A DNA stretch of 64,000 bases from Chitinophaga caseinilytica (lineage in GTDB: Bacteria; Bacteroidota; Bacteroidia; Chitinophagales; Chitinophagaceae), in NCBI RefSeq assembly GCF_038396765.1, contig NZ_CP150096.1, positions 1,285,001-1,349,000 of the forward strand, written 5' to 3'. Positions 43,655-51,887 of this stretch are shown here, piece by piece (the first letter of the stretch is position 1; each line of letters starts with the position of its first letter). A model generated the notes under the pieces. It made no database searches. It had not been told where the DNA came from and saw only the letters and a list, made by a program, of their open reading frames with translations. A program made the translations under genes and the position numbers.

Positions 43655-44662
43655 ATGAGAATCGCATATATCATGAGCATCGGCCTGTTGCTGGCCGGGT
43701 GCAGGAAGGAAACCGAGCAGGCGCCGTCGCCCCACGCCCGGATCGCAGGATTTACGGTGGAAGCGGGCGGCGAAATGATGTTGGCGGCCATGTCGGGAGA
43801 CAGTATCGTGGTTTATTGGCCGTCTTACCTGCCGGCGCCGTCGTCTATTCAACCGGTAATTGCCGTGTCTGACGGGGCTGTCGTGCGCCCGGCGTCTGGT
43901 GCGGCTGTTCCTTTCCAAACGGGGACGGCGTATACCGTCAAAGCGCAAAGCGGGCTGGAGAAGAAATATTATTTGAAGGTGGTGATGAACCAGGCGCCCA
44001 TCCAGATCGATGAAACCGGTTCCTATGTGGCGGTCCGCGGAGGGGAATGTGTGGTGGACATCGGATCGTCCATGCGGTATTTCGAGCCAGACGTTACGAA
44101 AACCAGCCTCTACATCATTGATACGCCCGGTACAGCCACGAAGCTCGATATTGAATTCTTCAAGCCGCACAACGGCGTTCCCAATATGCGGATCAAGGTA
44201 CCCGTGGCAGGTGTGAAGCCCGGTGCCTACAAAGTGCGCATCGTCAGCGGCACGCAATCCCGCACCACGGAAAACTACGTGTTCGGCGTGCTGTATCCCG
44301 ACAGCGAGAAGCCCAGGCCCGCGGGGCTGGATGCCGACGTGACGGTGAAGCGCGGCGAAACGATCACCTTCGCCGGGCAAAATTACTTCGACCTCAAAGA
44401 AGCCGTGGCTTATACTTACGATGAAAATTACAACGAGAAGCCGATTACCAACCTCACACTGGTGAGCAGCACGGCCACGTCTGCCACTTACCGTATTCCC
44501 GTTGATTTCCCGGCCGGGACGTATCAATTCGGCGACTGGGGTCCCGGCGCGCTGGGGATCCGGCTGCGGATCACCGATTTTTCCGGCTGGTGGAGCTGGA
44601 ACGGCAACCGGAAGAACTATGTGGAAGTGACCGGTTTCGTGAAGTTCACCGTTACGCCCTGA
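43655..44662 (+). CDS. Uncharacterised lipoprotein, paralogue of the previous gene
   Basis: A 335-residue protein with lipobox LLAGC (C16). Its first domain (ARIAGFTVEAGGEMMLAAMSGDSIVVYWPSY... SIQPVIAV... VRPASG... AYTVKAQSGLEKKYYLKVV) lines up with residues of the neighbour's first domain, showing duplication. Two further beta domains follow, of IPT/TIG type (DETGSYVAVRGGECVVDIG; ADVTVKRGETITFAGQNYFD). It lies two bases after the previous gene. No catalytic motif; probably a surface-exposed binding protein. Confidence 0.75.
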   Translation: MRIAYIMSIGLLLAGCRKETEQAPSPHARIAGFTVEAGGEMMLAAMSGDSIVVYWPSYLPAPSSIQPVIAVSDGAVVRPASGAAVPFQTGTAYTVKAQSGLEKKYYLKVVMNQAPIQIDETGSYVAVRGGECVVDIGSSMRYFEPDVTKTSLYIIDTPGTATKLDIEFFKPHNGVPNMRIKVPVAGVKPGAYKVRIVSGTQSRTTENYVFGVLYPDSEKPRPAGLDADVTVKRGETITFAGQNYFDLKEAVAYTYDENYNEKPITNLTLVSSTATSATYRIPVDFPAGTYQFGDWGPGALGIRLRITDFSGWWSWNGNRKNYVEVTGFVKFTVTP

Positions 44663-44714
44663 CGCACATTACACCCTTTTCAATATTGTTTCACCCACAA
44701 ACCCAATCATCGCT

Positions 44715-45428
44715 ATGATTACCATGAAGAAAACCCTTCGTCCTGCCGGCGGCCTGCTCGCCGCTGCATTGTTCCTTGCGTCCTGTTCGAAAAACAGTGA
44801 CGTGGCGGCCCCTGAAACTTCCCGCATTCCGGCCGGGAGCCTCGGCGTGGCCGTGACCATTCCTGACGGTACGAGCCAGGCCATTACCGGGCCGGGTGTA
44901 ACGTCGGGCACCATCGCGCGCAGCGGATCGCTGTATACGGTGACCAATTTCAAGCAAGCCTACAGCACTGGCCCGGGCCAGCCTGCGGACGGCAATTTTT
45001 ACTGGCGTTTTTCCGTGAACGAAGCCGGCACCCCTTCCACGCTGGAAGTGAAGTTTACGGGCATCGCCACGGGGGATATTATCCCGAAAGATTCCATCAA
45101 GTTCATCGACAAATCGTTTGCCACCGTTGTGGCGGCGGATTGGGCATTGGGCACACTGCCTGGCCCTTCACCAGCAGGCAGCAACGTGATCGGCATGAAC
45201 AACGTGACGGGCACGGGCGTACCTCCCGGTGTTTCGGCGTATGCGAACGGAAAAGGATGGTATACCTATGGCTGGAGCACCGGCCATACCGTTACCCCGG
45301 TTGCGGGCAGAACGCTGCTGATCAAGGTGGGCGCTACGCTCTGGAAGATGCAGGTGACGTCCATTTACCAGAACGGTATTACGGGCGGGGCGTTCCCGTA
45401 CTATAATTTTGTGTACCAGGGGTTGTAG
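44715..45428 (+). CDS. HmuY-like lipoprotein (third, diverged)
   Basis: A 237-residue lipoprotein with the lipobox FLASC (C24 from the first ATG; an ATG at 44724 is an alternative start). The region WRFSVNEAGTPSTLEVKFTGIATG and the GWYTYGWSTGHTVTPVAGRTLLIKVGATLWKMQVTSIYQNG-like end (quoted in part) recall the HmuY C-terminal strands. Similarity to copies 1 and 2 is lower. It closes the lipoprotein operon and is followed by a strong terminator. Confidence 0.68.
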   Translation: MITMKKTLRPAGGLLAAALFLASCSKNSDVAAPETSRIPAGSLGVAVTIPDGTSQAITGPGVTSGTIARSGSLYTVTNFKQAYSTGPGQPADGNFYWRFSVNEAGTPSTLEVKFTGIATGDIIPKDSIKFIDKSFATVVAADWALGTLPGPSPAGSNVIGMNNVTGTGVPPGVSAYANGKGWYTYGWSTGHTVTPVAGRTLLIKVGATLWKMQVTSIYQNGITGGAFPYYNFVYQGL

Positions 45429-45457
45429 GATTTTGTTTTTTAGTCTTTAGGATTCGA

Positions 45458-45493
45458 CCGGCCATGGGGGGAGCCCTGTGGCCGGGGTTTTTT
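45458..45493 (+). terminator. Rho-independent terminator of the lipoprotein operon
   Basis: CCGGCCA at 45458-45464 pairs with TGGCCGG at 45479-45485 around a 14-base G-rich loop, followed by GG and six T residues. It lies 30 bases after the last lipoprotein gene and just before the drop in GC content that marks the defence island. Confidence 0.75.
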
Positions 45494-45632
45494 GTTAGGT
45501 GCATGTTTATTTAACCTAAAATCATATTTTAGCTATTCGGGACTAATTTGGGCTTTATCATAGGTGATAAATTTTATTAATTTGATCCGAAATGCAAATC
45601 CCTTCAATAGCATTAAAACTTTCCGATGTTAG

Positions 45633-46067
45633 ATGACTGATGTTCATAATGCTCAGATTAGGAGCTACAATATGAGTCGAATTGGCAGCAAGAACACGAA
45701 GCCGGAGCTGCTGGTGCGGAAATTCTTATTTTCAAAGGGGTTCAGATTCAAACTGCATGTCAGAAATTTGCCAGGCAAACCCGATCTGGTTCTTCCGAAG
45801 TATAAAACTGTAATTTTTGTACATGGTTGTTTTTGGCATGGTCACGAGCATTGTCGTTACTTTGTAATCCCAAAAACAAGAACGGAATGGTGGATGGAGA
45901 AAATCAACAGAAATAGAACGTTGGATATGATACATGAGGGAAGATTAAGAGAGGAAGGTTGGAATGTCATTGTTATCTATGAATGTGCACTTAAAAAGGA
46001 GCGCCAAGAGGAAACATTAGCCGAAATAGCAAGACGGCTGTTGCAAATAAAAATGGATTTAGATTAA
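45633..46067 (+). CDS. vsr: Very short patch repair endonuclease Vsr
   Basis: A 144-residue endonuclease. The N-terminus (RSYNMSRIGSKNTKPELLVRKFLF), GFRFKLHVRNLPGKPDLVLPKYKTVIFVHGCFWHGH and EWWMEKINRNRTLD match Vsr throughout, including the catalytic aspartate in the PD segment and the zinc-binding cysteine-histidine cluster. Vsr nicks at T:G mismatches left by deaminated 5-methylcytosine. Its place just before a C5 methylase gene is the usual pairing. Confidence 0.95.
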   Translation: MTDVHNAQIRSYNMSRIGSKNTKPELLVRKFLFSKGFRFKLHVRNLPGKPDLVLPKYKTVIFVHGCFWHGHEHCRYFVIPKTRTEWWMEKINRNRTLDMIHEGRLREEGWNVIVIYECALKKERQEETLAEIARRLLQIKMDLD

Positions 46068-46087
46068 TTCGATTAATATTAGAAAAA

Positions 46088-47650
46088 TTGCCAATACCAG
46101 TAATTGATATTTTTGCCGGACCCGGTGGGCTTGGAGAAGGATTTAGTGCGTTATTGAACAGAAATGGTGAAAGGGTTTTTGAGATAGCCCTTTCAGTTGA
46201 GAAAGAAGCTCAGGCGCATAAGACATTGACATTAAGAAGTTTTTTCAGACAGTTTTCTGTAGGGCAGGTGCCTGCAGAGTATTATCAGTTTGTCAGAGGA
46301 GAAATTAAGCTGTATGAACTGGAGGAAAAGTATCCAGTGGAGTTTGAGAATGCTAAAAAAGAGGCGTGGTGCGCCACATTAGGAGAAAGCAAAGGTGCCG
46401 TATCCAATAAAGAAGTTGATAAGAGGATCGGAGAGGCACTTGGGGGTGTTAGTGATTGGTTGCTGATAGGAGGTCCTCCATGTCAGGCATATTCTGTAGT
46501 TGGCCGTTCAAGAAGGCAGGAAAAAATTCTAAATGCACAAACAGATGAACGGGTAGGGTTGTATAAGCAGTATTTACGAATATTGGCAATTCATAATCCC
46601 TCCGTTTTTGTTATGGAAAATGTTAAGGGACTGCTTTCAGCTAAAACTGCGGAGAGTCCTGTATTGTCCAGAATATTGGCTGATTTATCTAATCCAGCAG
46701 AAGCATATAGGACCGATTTCGGTAACGACCGGGTAATAACTTGTCCGGGATATCGAGTGTATTCACTGACTGTAAAGCCATCTGGATTCGATTTAGAAAG
46801 AAATCCTATATTACAACAGAAGGATTTCCTTATTTATGCAGAAAAGTTTGGGGTTCCGCAAACCCGTCATAGGGTGATTTTACTTGGAGTGAGACGTGAT
46901 ATCGACATTATTCCGGAAATTCTTACTGCCCAAGCTGAAGTGCCAATTTCCCGCGTACTGGAAGGATTACCTAAGTTAAGAAGCGGCTTATCAAAGGAAG
47001 AAAATAGTGGAGAACATTGGAGAAACGTTATTAATGGAATAAAATCACGTGCATTGCTAACAGGAGTATCCGGGGATGTAAAAGCGGAAATTGCCAAACA
47101 GCTAGAGGGTATTGCATTGCCTCAAAAAGGAACAGGCGCTGAGTACATCCCGTACGATTCTCGGATTGATTATGAGCACGCTTGGTTTTCAGATGAAAAT
47201 TTGGGTGGCGTTTGTAACCATGCCTCACGTGGCCATATGTCAAGTGACTTACATCGGTATTTCTTTGCATCCTGTTTTGCGAAAACTAAAAAAAGATCAC
47301 CTAAACTGGTAGATTTTCCAGCTGCATTGTTGCCTGAACATGAAAATGTTGATGAGGGAATTGAAGAACAGAAGTTTGCCGATAGGTTTAGAGTTCAGCT
47401 TCATAATAAACCCGCAAAGACAATAACTAGCCATATCTCCAAGGACGGTCATTATTATATACATCCTGATCCGAAACAATGCAGGAGTTTTACAGTGCGC
47501 GAAGCCGCCCGGATCCAGACATTCCCGGACAATTATTTTTTCTGCGGACCCCGAACCTCACAATTTACACAAGTAGGTAATGCTGTTCCACCATTATTGG
47601 CAAATAAAATTTCAAAGATTGTTTCAAGAATATTTAATCCCGATGAATGA
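46088..47650 (+). CDS. DNA (cytosine-5-)-methyltransferase
   Basis: A 520-residue C5 methylase with motif I (IDIFAGPGGLGEGFS), motif IV with catalytic C132 (GGPPCQAYS), motif VI (ENV 177-179) and motif VIII (QTRHRVILLGVR). Late in the protein come motif IX (REAARIQTFPD) and X (QVGNAVPPLLA). The long gap between motifs I and IV is unusual for small methylases. The start is a TTG at 46088; no ATG is found in frame after the vsr stop 20 bases earlier. Recognition sequence cannot be read. It overlaps the next gene by four bases. Confidence 0.93.
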   Translation: MPIPVIDIFAGPGGLGEGFSALLNRNGERVFEIALSVEKEAQAHKTLTLRSFFRQFSVGQVPAEYYQFVRGEIKLYELEEKYPVEFENAKKEAWCATLGESKGAVSNKEVDKRIGEALGGVSDWLLIGGPPCQAYSVVGRSRRQEKILNAQTDERVGLYKQYLRILAIHNPSVFVMENVKGLLSAKTAESPVLSRILADLSNPAEAYRTDFGNDRVITCPGYRVYSLTVKPSGFDLERNPILQQKDFLIYAEKFGVPQTRHRVILLGVRRDIDIIPEILTAQAEVPISRVLEGLPKLRSGLSKEENSGEHWRNVINGIKSRALLTGVSGDVKAEIAKQLEGIALPQKGTGAEYIPYDSRIDYEHAWFSDENLGGVCNHASRGHMSSDLHRYFFASCFAKTKKRSPKLVDFPAALLPEHENVDEGIEEQKFADRFRVQLHNKPAKTITSHISKDGHYYIHPDPKQCRSFTVREAARIQTFPDNYFFCGPRTSQFTQVGNAVPPLLANKISKIVSRIFNPDE

Positions 47651-49233
47651 AAAATGTAACTAGTATTCCAAATGCCCCAAGAACGTTTGAAGCCTTGCGA
47701 AGCCTTGGGTATGACCTAAATTCTTCAGTCGCCGATGTTATTGATAACTCGATATCGGAAAAGACAGGTGGAAAGAACATTCAGGTGTTTTTTGATGTTA
47801 ACGAAAACGCTAGGTTAACTTGCATTATTCAAGATGACGGTTGCGGAATGAACGAAGCCGAACTTGAGGAAGCAATGCGCTTGGGGGCAGAAGCAGAATA
47901 TAATGAACAGGATTTGGGTAAGTTTGGAATGGGTATGAAAACAGCATCCCTAAGTCATTGTAACGTTTTAACCGTAATATCAAAGAAGAGGCGATCCCAG
48001 ATTACTGCATTTCGATGGGATATCCGGCACATTAAAAATTCCGGATGGCAATTACTACAACTAAATCAGTCAGAAATTAATAAATTGTTACAATCCCGAG
48101 GATTGACAATTGGTAGTTGTGGTACTATCGTACTTTGGGAAGATCTTCAATGGATTGATCAGGAAATAGAGTCGTATAGTAGCGAGAAGCTGGCAAGAAA
48201 CTATGTTTTCAAACTGAAAGAGCAGCTTAAACTTCACTTGCGAATGGTGTATCACCGATTTCTGGAGGGTAAAGCGAAGTATGGCAAAGTGCACATAGAA
48301 TTAAATGGCGAAAATTTAGTTCCCTGGGATCCTTATTGCCGCAGCGAAAAGAATACATTGGAACTTAGTTTGACGCCAGATCATTCGAAAGTAAAGTTCA
48401 CAGGTTTCCGAACCCCTGTGAAAATTTCCGCTTATATTTTACCAACAAAAGAGGGATTTTCTACAGAAGACGCCTGGAAGGAAGGGAAAGGACTATTGCC
48501 GTGGAACGATGGTCAGGGTTATTATATATATCGGGCTGACAGACTAATCAGATTTGGAGGTTGGCATGGAACCAAAGCAAAGGATGAACACGATAAGCTT
48601 GCGAGAATTTCAATAGACATTGACCCTGAGTTAGATAGCTTGTTCAGGATAACAGTCAATAAATCAAGGGTTCAATTACCAGAGCAACTGTTTCATCATT
48701 TAAAGGAAATAGTAAATCCCTATGTAGTCAAAAAGGCAAAAGCCAAATATAAAAAGTCTGAAGATGGGGTTGTTGTAAAGAATAATTTTCGAAATCGGGA
48801 GGATACAATTGCACGTGTGTCGATGGAAGTATTGACGTCTGTTGCAATGAGAGCCTCAATTCCGGATAGTAAGAATGGTAATGTCGCAACAGTAACAAAA
48901 CAAGCAGGTAAAGGCAACACTTATTTGCAGGCTTCCACAAACATGCATGATTTTCTAAGTCATGGATCAATTAAGGATTTTGAAATTGAATCAGCACATT
49001 TTGAGAAGCATCAGTTGTGGAAAATAGTAAGTAAACATGGAAATAGTTTCAAAGTATCAATAAATGCCTCACATCCTTTTTATTCAATTGTTTACAATAA
49101 TGGAGGTGGAAAAAAATTACTGAGGTATTTGATGCACTGTTTTGCGCGTTTGCATTTGCGGAATTTTATAATAAGAATCAGGAAAATGAACATCTTTTTG
49201 AAGAATTTAAACGTATTAGTTCATTACTGCTAG
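47647..49233 (+). CDS. MORC/MutL-like GHKL ATPase, C-terminus frameshifted
   Basis: An HSP90-like (GHKL) ATPase with the N motif DVIDNSIS (D30-N34), DDGCGM (63-68) and GKFGMGMKTAS (91-101), followed by an S5-like domain. This is the MORC/MutL branch found in restriction-like operons. The frame ends at 49233 with basic, unconvincing residues after NNGGGKK. A -1 shift at the A7 run 49110-49116 gives ITEVFDALFCAFAFAEFYNK and an end in LIKEKIV with TGA at 49260-49262, two bases before the next start. The native product is therefore probably 47647-49262. It may use ATP to clamp or remodel DNA. Confidence 0.85.
   Translation: MKNVTSIPNAPRTFEALRSLGYDLNSSVADVIDNSISEKTGGKNIQVFFDVNENARLTCIIQDDGCGMNEAELEEAMRLGAEAEYNEQDLGKFGMGMKTASLSHCNVLTVISKKRRSQITAFRWDIRHIKNSGWQLLQLNQSEINKLLQSRGLTIGSCGTIVLWEDLQWIDQEIESYSSEKLARNYVFKLKEQLKLHLRMVYHRFLEGKAKYGKVHIELNGENLVPWDPYCRSEKNTLELSLTPDHSKVKFTGFRTPVKISAYILPTKEGFSTEDAWKEGKGLLPWNDGQGYYIYRADRLIRFGGWHGTKAKDEHDKLARISIDIDPELDSLFRITVNKSRVQLPEQLFHHLKEIVNPYVVKKAKAKYKKSEDGVVVKNNFRNREDTIARVSMEVLTSVAMRASIPDSKNGNVATVTKQAGKGNTYLQASTNMHDFLSHGSIKDFEIESAHFEKHQLWKIVSKHGNSFKVSINASHPFYSIVYNNGGGKKLLRYLMHCFARLHLRNFIIRIRKMNIFLKNLNVLVHYC
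49110..49116 (+). other. A7 run and A_AAA_AAA slippery heptamer at the ATPase frameshift
   Basis: In the ATPase frame the run reads GG(A AAA AAA) TTA, exactly the X_XXY_YYZ layout of a -1 slippery site. A -1 shift here gives a native-looking C-terminus that ends next to the following gene. It could be a true frameshift or slippage site, a phase-variable tract, or an under-called homopolymer. Confidence 0.5.
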
Positions 49234-49263
49234 AAAATCTTATAAAAGAAAAAATCGTCTGAA

Positions 49264-49599
49264 ATGGAAGATCCCCATATATCACATCTGGTAACAGTTT
49301 TGACTGACAGATTTAAACATTTTGGTGAAAATGTATTCGATTTGGATGCAGAGCTTTTGGAATTAAAGCATCCTGTGACAAAATTGGCGCTGGAAGTAGA
49401 GGTGGTGAAGGATATAGAAAGACAATTTTTGGAGAATGTAGGATATAGGAAAGCGCATGATGGCGCTATTTTGATTCCTGTTTCGGTAGTTGGATCCCGA
49501 GATCATGAGGAATGGTATGAAGAATGGCTTCAGTCAAATGCAAGCGTTGGAGGGGGTACTACTGGAAAAGACTGGATAAATTTTTATCTGTCGAATTGA
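49264..49599 (+). CDS. Z1-domain protein, N-terminal fragment before a frameshift
   Basis: These 111 residues (starting MEDPHISHLVTVLTDRF) have no stand-alone domain and look like the helical N-terminus of a Z1 protein: KLALEVEVVKDIERQFLENVG and HEEWYEEWLQS. They end at a TGA at 49597-49599, overlapping the next frame. One extra base in the A4 run 49566-49569, the A3 run 49578-49580 or the T5 run 49581-49585 would join this to the main Z1 frame and give one gene 49264-51887 of about 874 residues. Confidence 0.7.
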   Translation: MEDPHISHLVTVLTDRFKHFGENVFDLDAELLELKHPVTKLALEVEVVKDIERQFLENVGYRKAHDGAILIPVSVVGSRDHEEWYEEWLQSNASVGGGTTGKDWINFYLSN

Positions 49600-51887
49600 C
49601 GAGGAAGTACGGTCCTGAAAAGGCAGGGGTGACGGTGAAAGCTATAGACGAAGCCACTAAAAGTATAATGCAAAGACTTGCAAATCCACGTAGGTCGGAA
49701 ATTAATTATAAGGGCTTGGTAGTTGGGTATGTGCAGAGCGGCAAAACCGCAAACTTCACCGCATTGATAGCGAAGGCCGTTGATGCGGGGTATAGGTTTA
49801 TCATTGTACTCGCGGGTATACACAACGTTTTGCGCCGGCAAACTCAAATTAGATTGGATCGCGAGCTTACAGGTGTACGTGATATGATCAGTCCTGAAAA
49901 ATACATTGATGCACCAGGAGCCGCCCGGGAATGGAACCGGCTAACAACTGCACATAATGATTTTAGTATCACAAACTTAGGATTGTTCTCGACTTTTTGT
50001 GAAAGAGATACCCCCACACTGGCCGTTGTCAAAAAACAAACAACGGTATTAAATAACCTGATAAGCTATGTTTCGAAAGCGCCCGTTGAACTCCGTCAGA
50101 GGATGCCCGTCCTGATTATTGACGATGAAGCTGACCAGGCATCTATCGATGCGAATGCCGGGGATCCCGGGGAGGATAAAACGATTATCAACCGGCATAT
50201 TTGCAGACTGTTGGATTGTTTTAACAAAAAGGCTTATATAGGATATACAGCAACGCCATTTGCAAATGTGCTGATTGATATGAACGCTGAGGCGATTAAA
50301 GGACAGGAGGATTTATATCCCAGAAATTTTGTTGTTTCGCTACCGGAGCCGATCGGATATTTTGGAGCATCAAGAATATTTAAAGGAGAATTGGCTCGGT
50401 CGTTTGTTGTTGAAGTTCCTGATGAAGCAAACGAGCTTACCCGACGAAGCCGTGTAACAGATAAATTATCGATTGCAATTGATCAGTTTCTACTCGCTTG
50501 TGCCGTTAGAAATTTGAGGGGAGATAAAATGAAGCCCATGAGTATGTTGGTGCATGCATTTCATCAAATCTCGAGAATAATGGCCGTTAAGAAAATCGTA
50601 ACAGAATATGTTGAGCAGATTGCAGGTCGTTACTCGGATAGTAATGAAGCCATGTTATTAAAGCAAAGCATGCAGATGGTCTGGAGGGACTACAGTACGA
50701 ATTCTGAGAAATTGAAGGCTGGACTAGGAACAAATAATTTTATTCCGGAGTTCGATGCTGTGTGGTTTGAACTTGCAAATGTGTTGAAGTCGGTAAAAGT
50801 TGTGGAGCTTCATAGTAACTCCGACGACAGCCTGGACTATATGTCCGGAAATGAAGTTAAGGTCATTGCAGTAGGGGGTAATCAACTTTCCCGAGGGTTA
50901 ACGCTTGAAGGGTTAATGATTAGCTATTACTTACGTGCAAGCCGACAATACGATACTTTGTTACAAATGGGACGCTGGTTTGGTTACCGTCATGGCTACG
51001 AAGATTTGACAAGGGTACATACTACGGCAACAATTTGGGGATTTTTCGAACATCTTGCTTTGGTAGAAGAAGAGATTCGCCAGGAAATTTACAGATATGA
51101 AGAGGAAAATAAGACCCCGTTAGAAATGGCGATTGCAATTAAAGGGCACCGAAATCTAATGGTAACGTCTCCTAATAAAATGGGAGCTGCAACAGAACGT
51201 CAAATTAGCTACAGCGATTCTTTAAATCAAACGACATGGTTCGCCTTGGAGAAGCCGGAATTGCTGAGAGGAAATCTAAACCTTGCAAATTCTTTTCTTA
51301 ATAATATCAATGAACAATATGGGTTTGAGTATCGTACGGATAGCCATGCATATGTAGCTGAAAGTGTAGATGGGGATGCAGTTTTGAATGATTTTTTAAA
51401 TAGATATTCCTTTACTGAAGCTAGCGATACGGGTGGTCCTGGCCTGGATTCTATCAAATTGTTAGAATACATATCCCGCCGCCAAAGTGGAGGATTGCAT
51501 CCTCCGGAACTGGGAAAGTGGAATATAGGGATAGTCTCTAATGTAAAACCGGTTGAGGGGCTAGAGCCCGTTTGGCTTGGGGGAGTAGAAGTAAATATGA
51601 TGCAGCGAAGTCGCGTTGTCACAAATAAAGGATATAATATTGGAGTGATGACATCTCCCAATAATCTCCGAATAAGTTATGATGAGAACGGAAAGAGAGC
51701 AATTCCTACATTACTGATTTATTTGATTTGGAAAGGTAGTAAAGCCGTCGCCAGAACCCTTAAGGAACAGAAGAAAGTACGTGTGGATCTATATCACGGT
51801 GTTAAAGAAGAGCCTATTGATCTGTTAGGGGTTGCTATCATCTTGCCGGAAAGTCGTTATGAACCAAATGACTATATTGGCCAATAA
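49524..51887 (+). CDS. Z1-domain P-loop ATPase (main part)
   Basis: The protein has Walker A GYVQSGKTANF (68-78), Walker B VLIIDDEADQAS, a TATPFANVLID segment and the Z1 motifs GGNQLSRGLTLEGLM and LLQMGRWFGYRHGYEDL, the last like motif VI of superfamily 2 helicases. Z1 proteins occur with MORC-like ATPases and DUF4420 nucleases and are thought to move on or unwind DNA. The native start is very likely at 49264, with a one-base frameshift near 49566-49585. Its stop overlaps the nuclease start (TAATG). Confidence 0.88.
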   Translation: MASVKCKRWRGYYWKRLDKFLSVELTRKYGPEKAGVTVKAIDEATKSIMQRLANPRRSEINYKGLVVGYVQSGKTANFTALIAKAVDAGYRFIIVLAGIHNVLRRQTQIRLDRELTGVRDMISPEKYIDAPGAAREWNRLTTAHNDFSITNLGLFSTFCERDTPTLAVVKKQTTVLNNLISYVSKAPVELRQRMPVLIIDDEADQASIDANAGDPGEDKTIINRHICRLLDCFNKKAYIGYTATPFANVLIDMNAEAIKGQEDLYPRNFVVSLPEPIGYFGASRIFKGELARSFVVEVPDEANELTRRSRVTDKLSIAIDQFLLACAVRNLRGDKMKPMSMLVHAFHQISRIMAVKKIVTEYVEQIAGRYSDSNEAMLLKQSMQMVWRDYSTNSEKLKAGLGTNNFIPEFDAVWFELANVLKSVKVVELHSNSDDSLDYMSGNEVKVIAVGGNQLSRGLTLEGLMISYYLRASRQYDTLLQMGRWFGYRHGYEDLTRVHTTATIWGFFEHLALVEEEIRQEIYRYEEENKTPLEMAIAIKGHRNLMVTSPNKMGAATERQISYSDSLNQTTWFALEKPELLRGNLNLANSFLNNINEQYGFEYRTDSHAYVAESVDGDAVLNDFLNRYSFTEASDTGGPGLDSIKLLEYISRRQSGGLHPPELGKWNIGIVSNVKPVEGLEPVWLGGVEVNMMQRSRVVTNKGYNIGVMTSPNNLRISYDENGKRAIPTLLIYLIWKGSKAVARTLKEQKKVRVDLYHGVKEEPIDLLGVAIILPESRYEPNDYIGQ

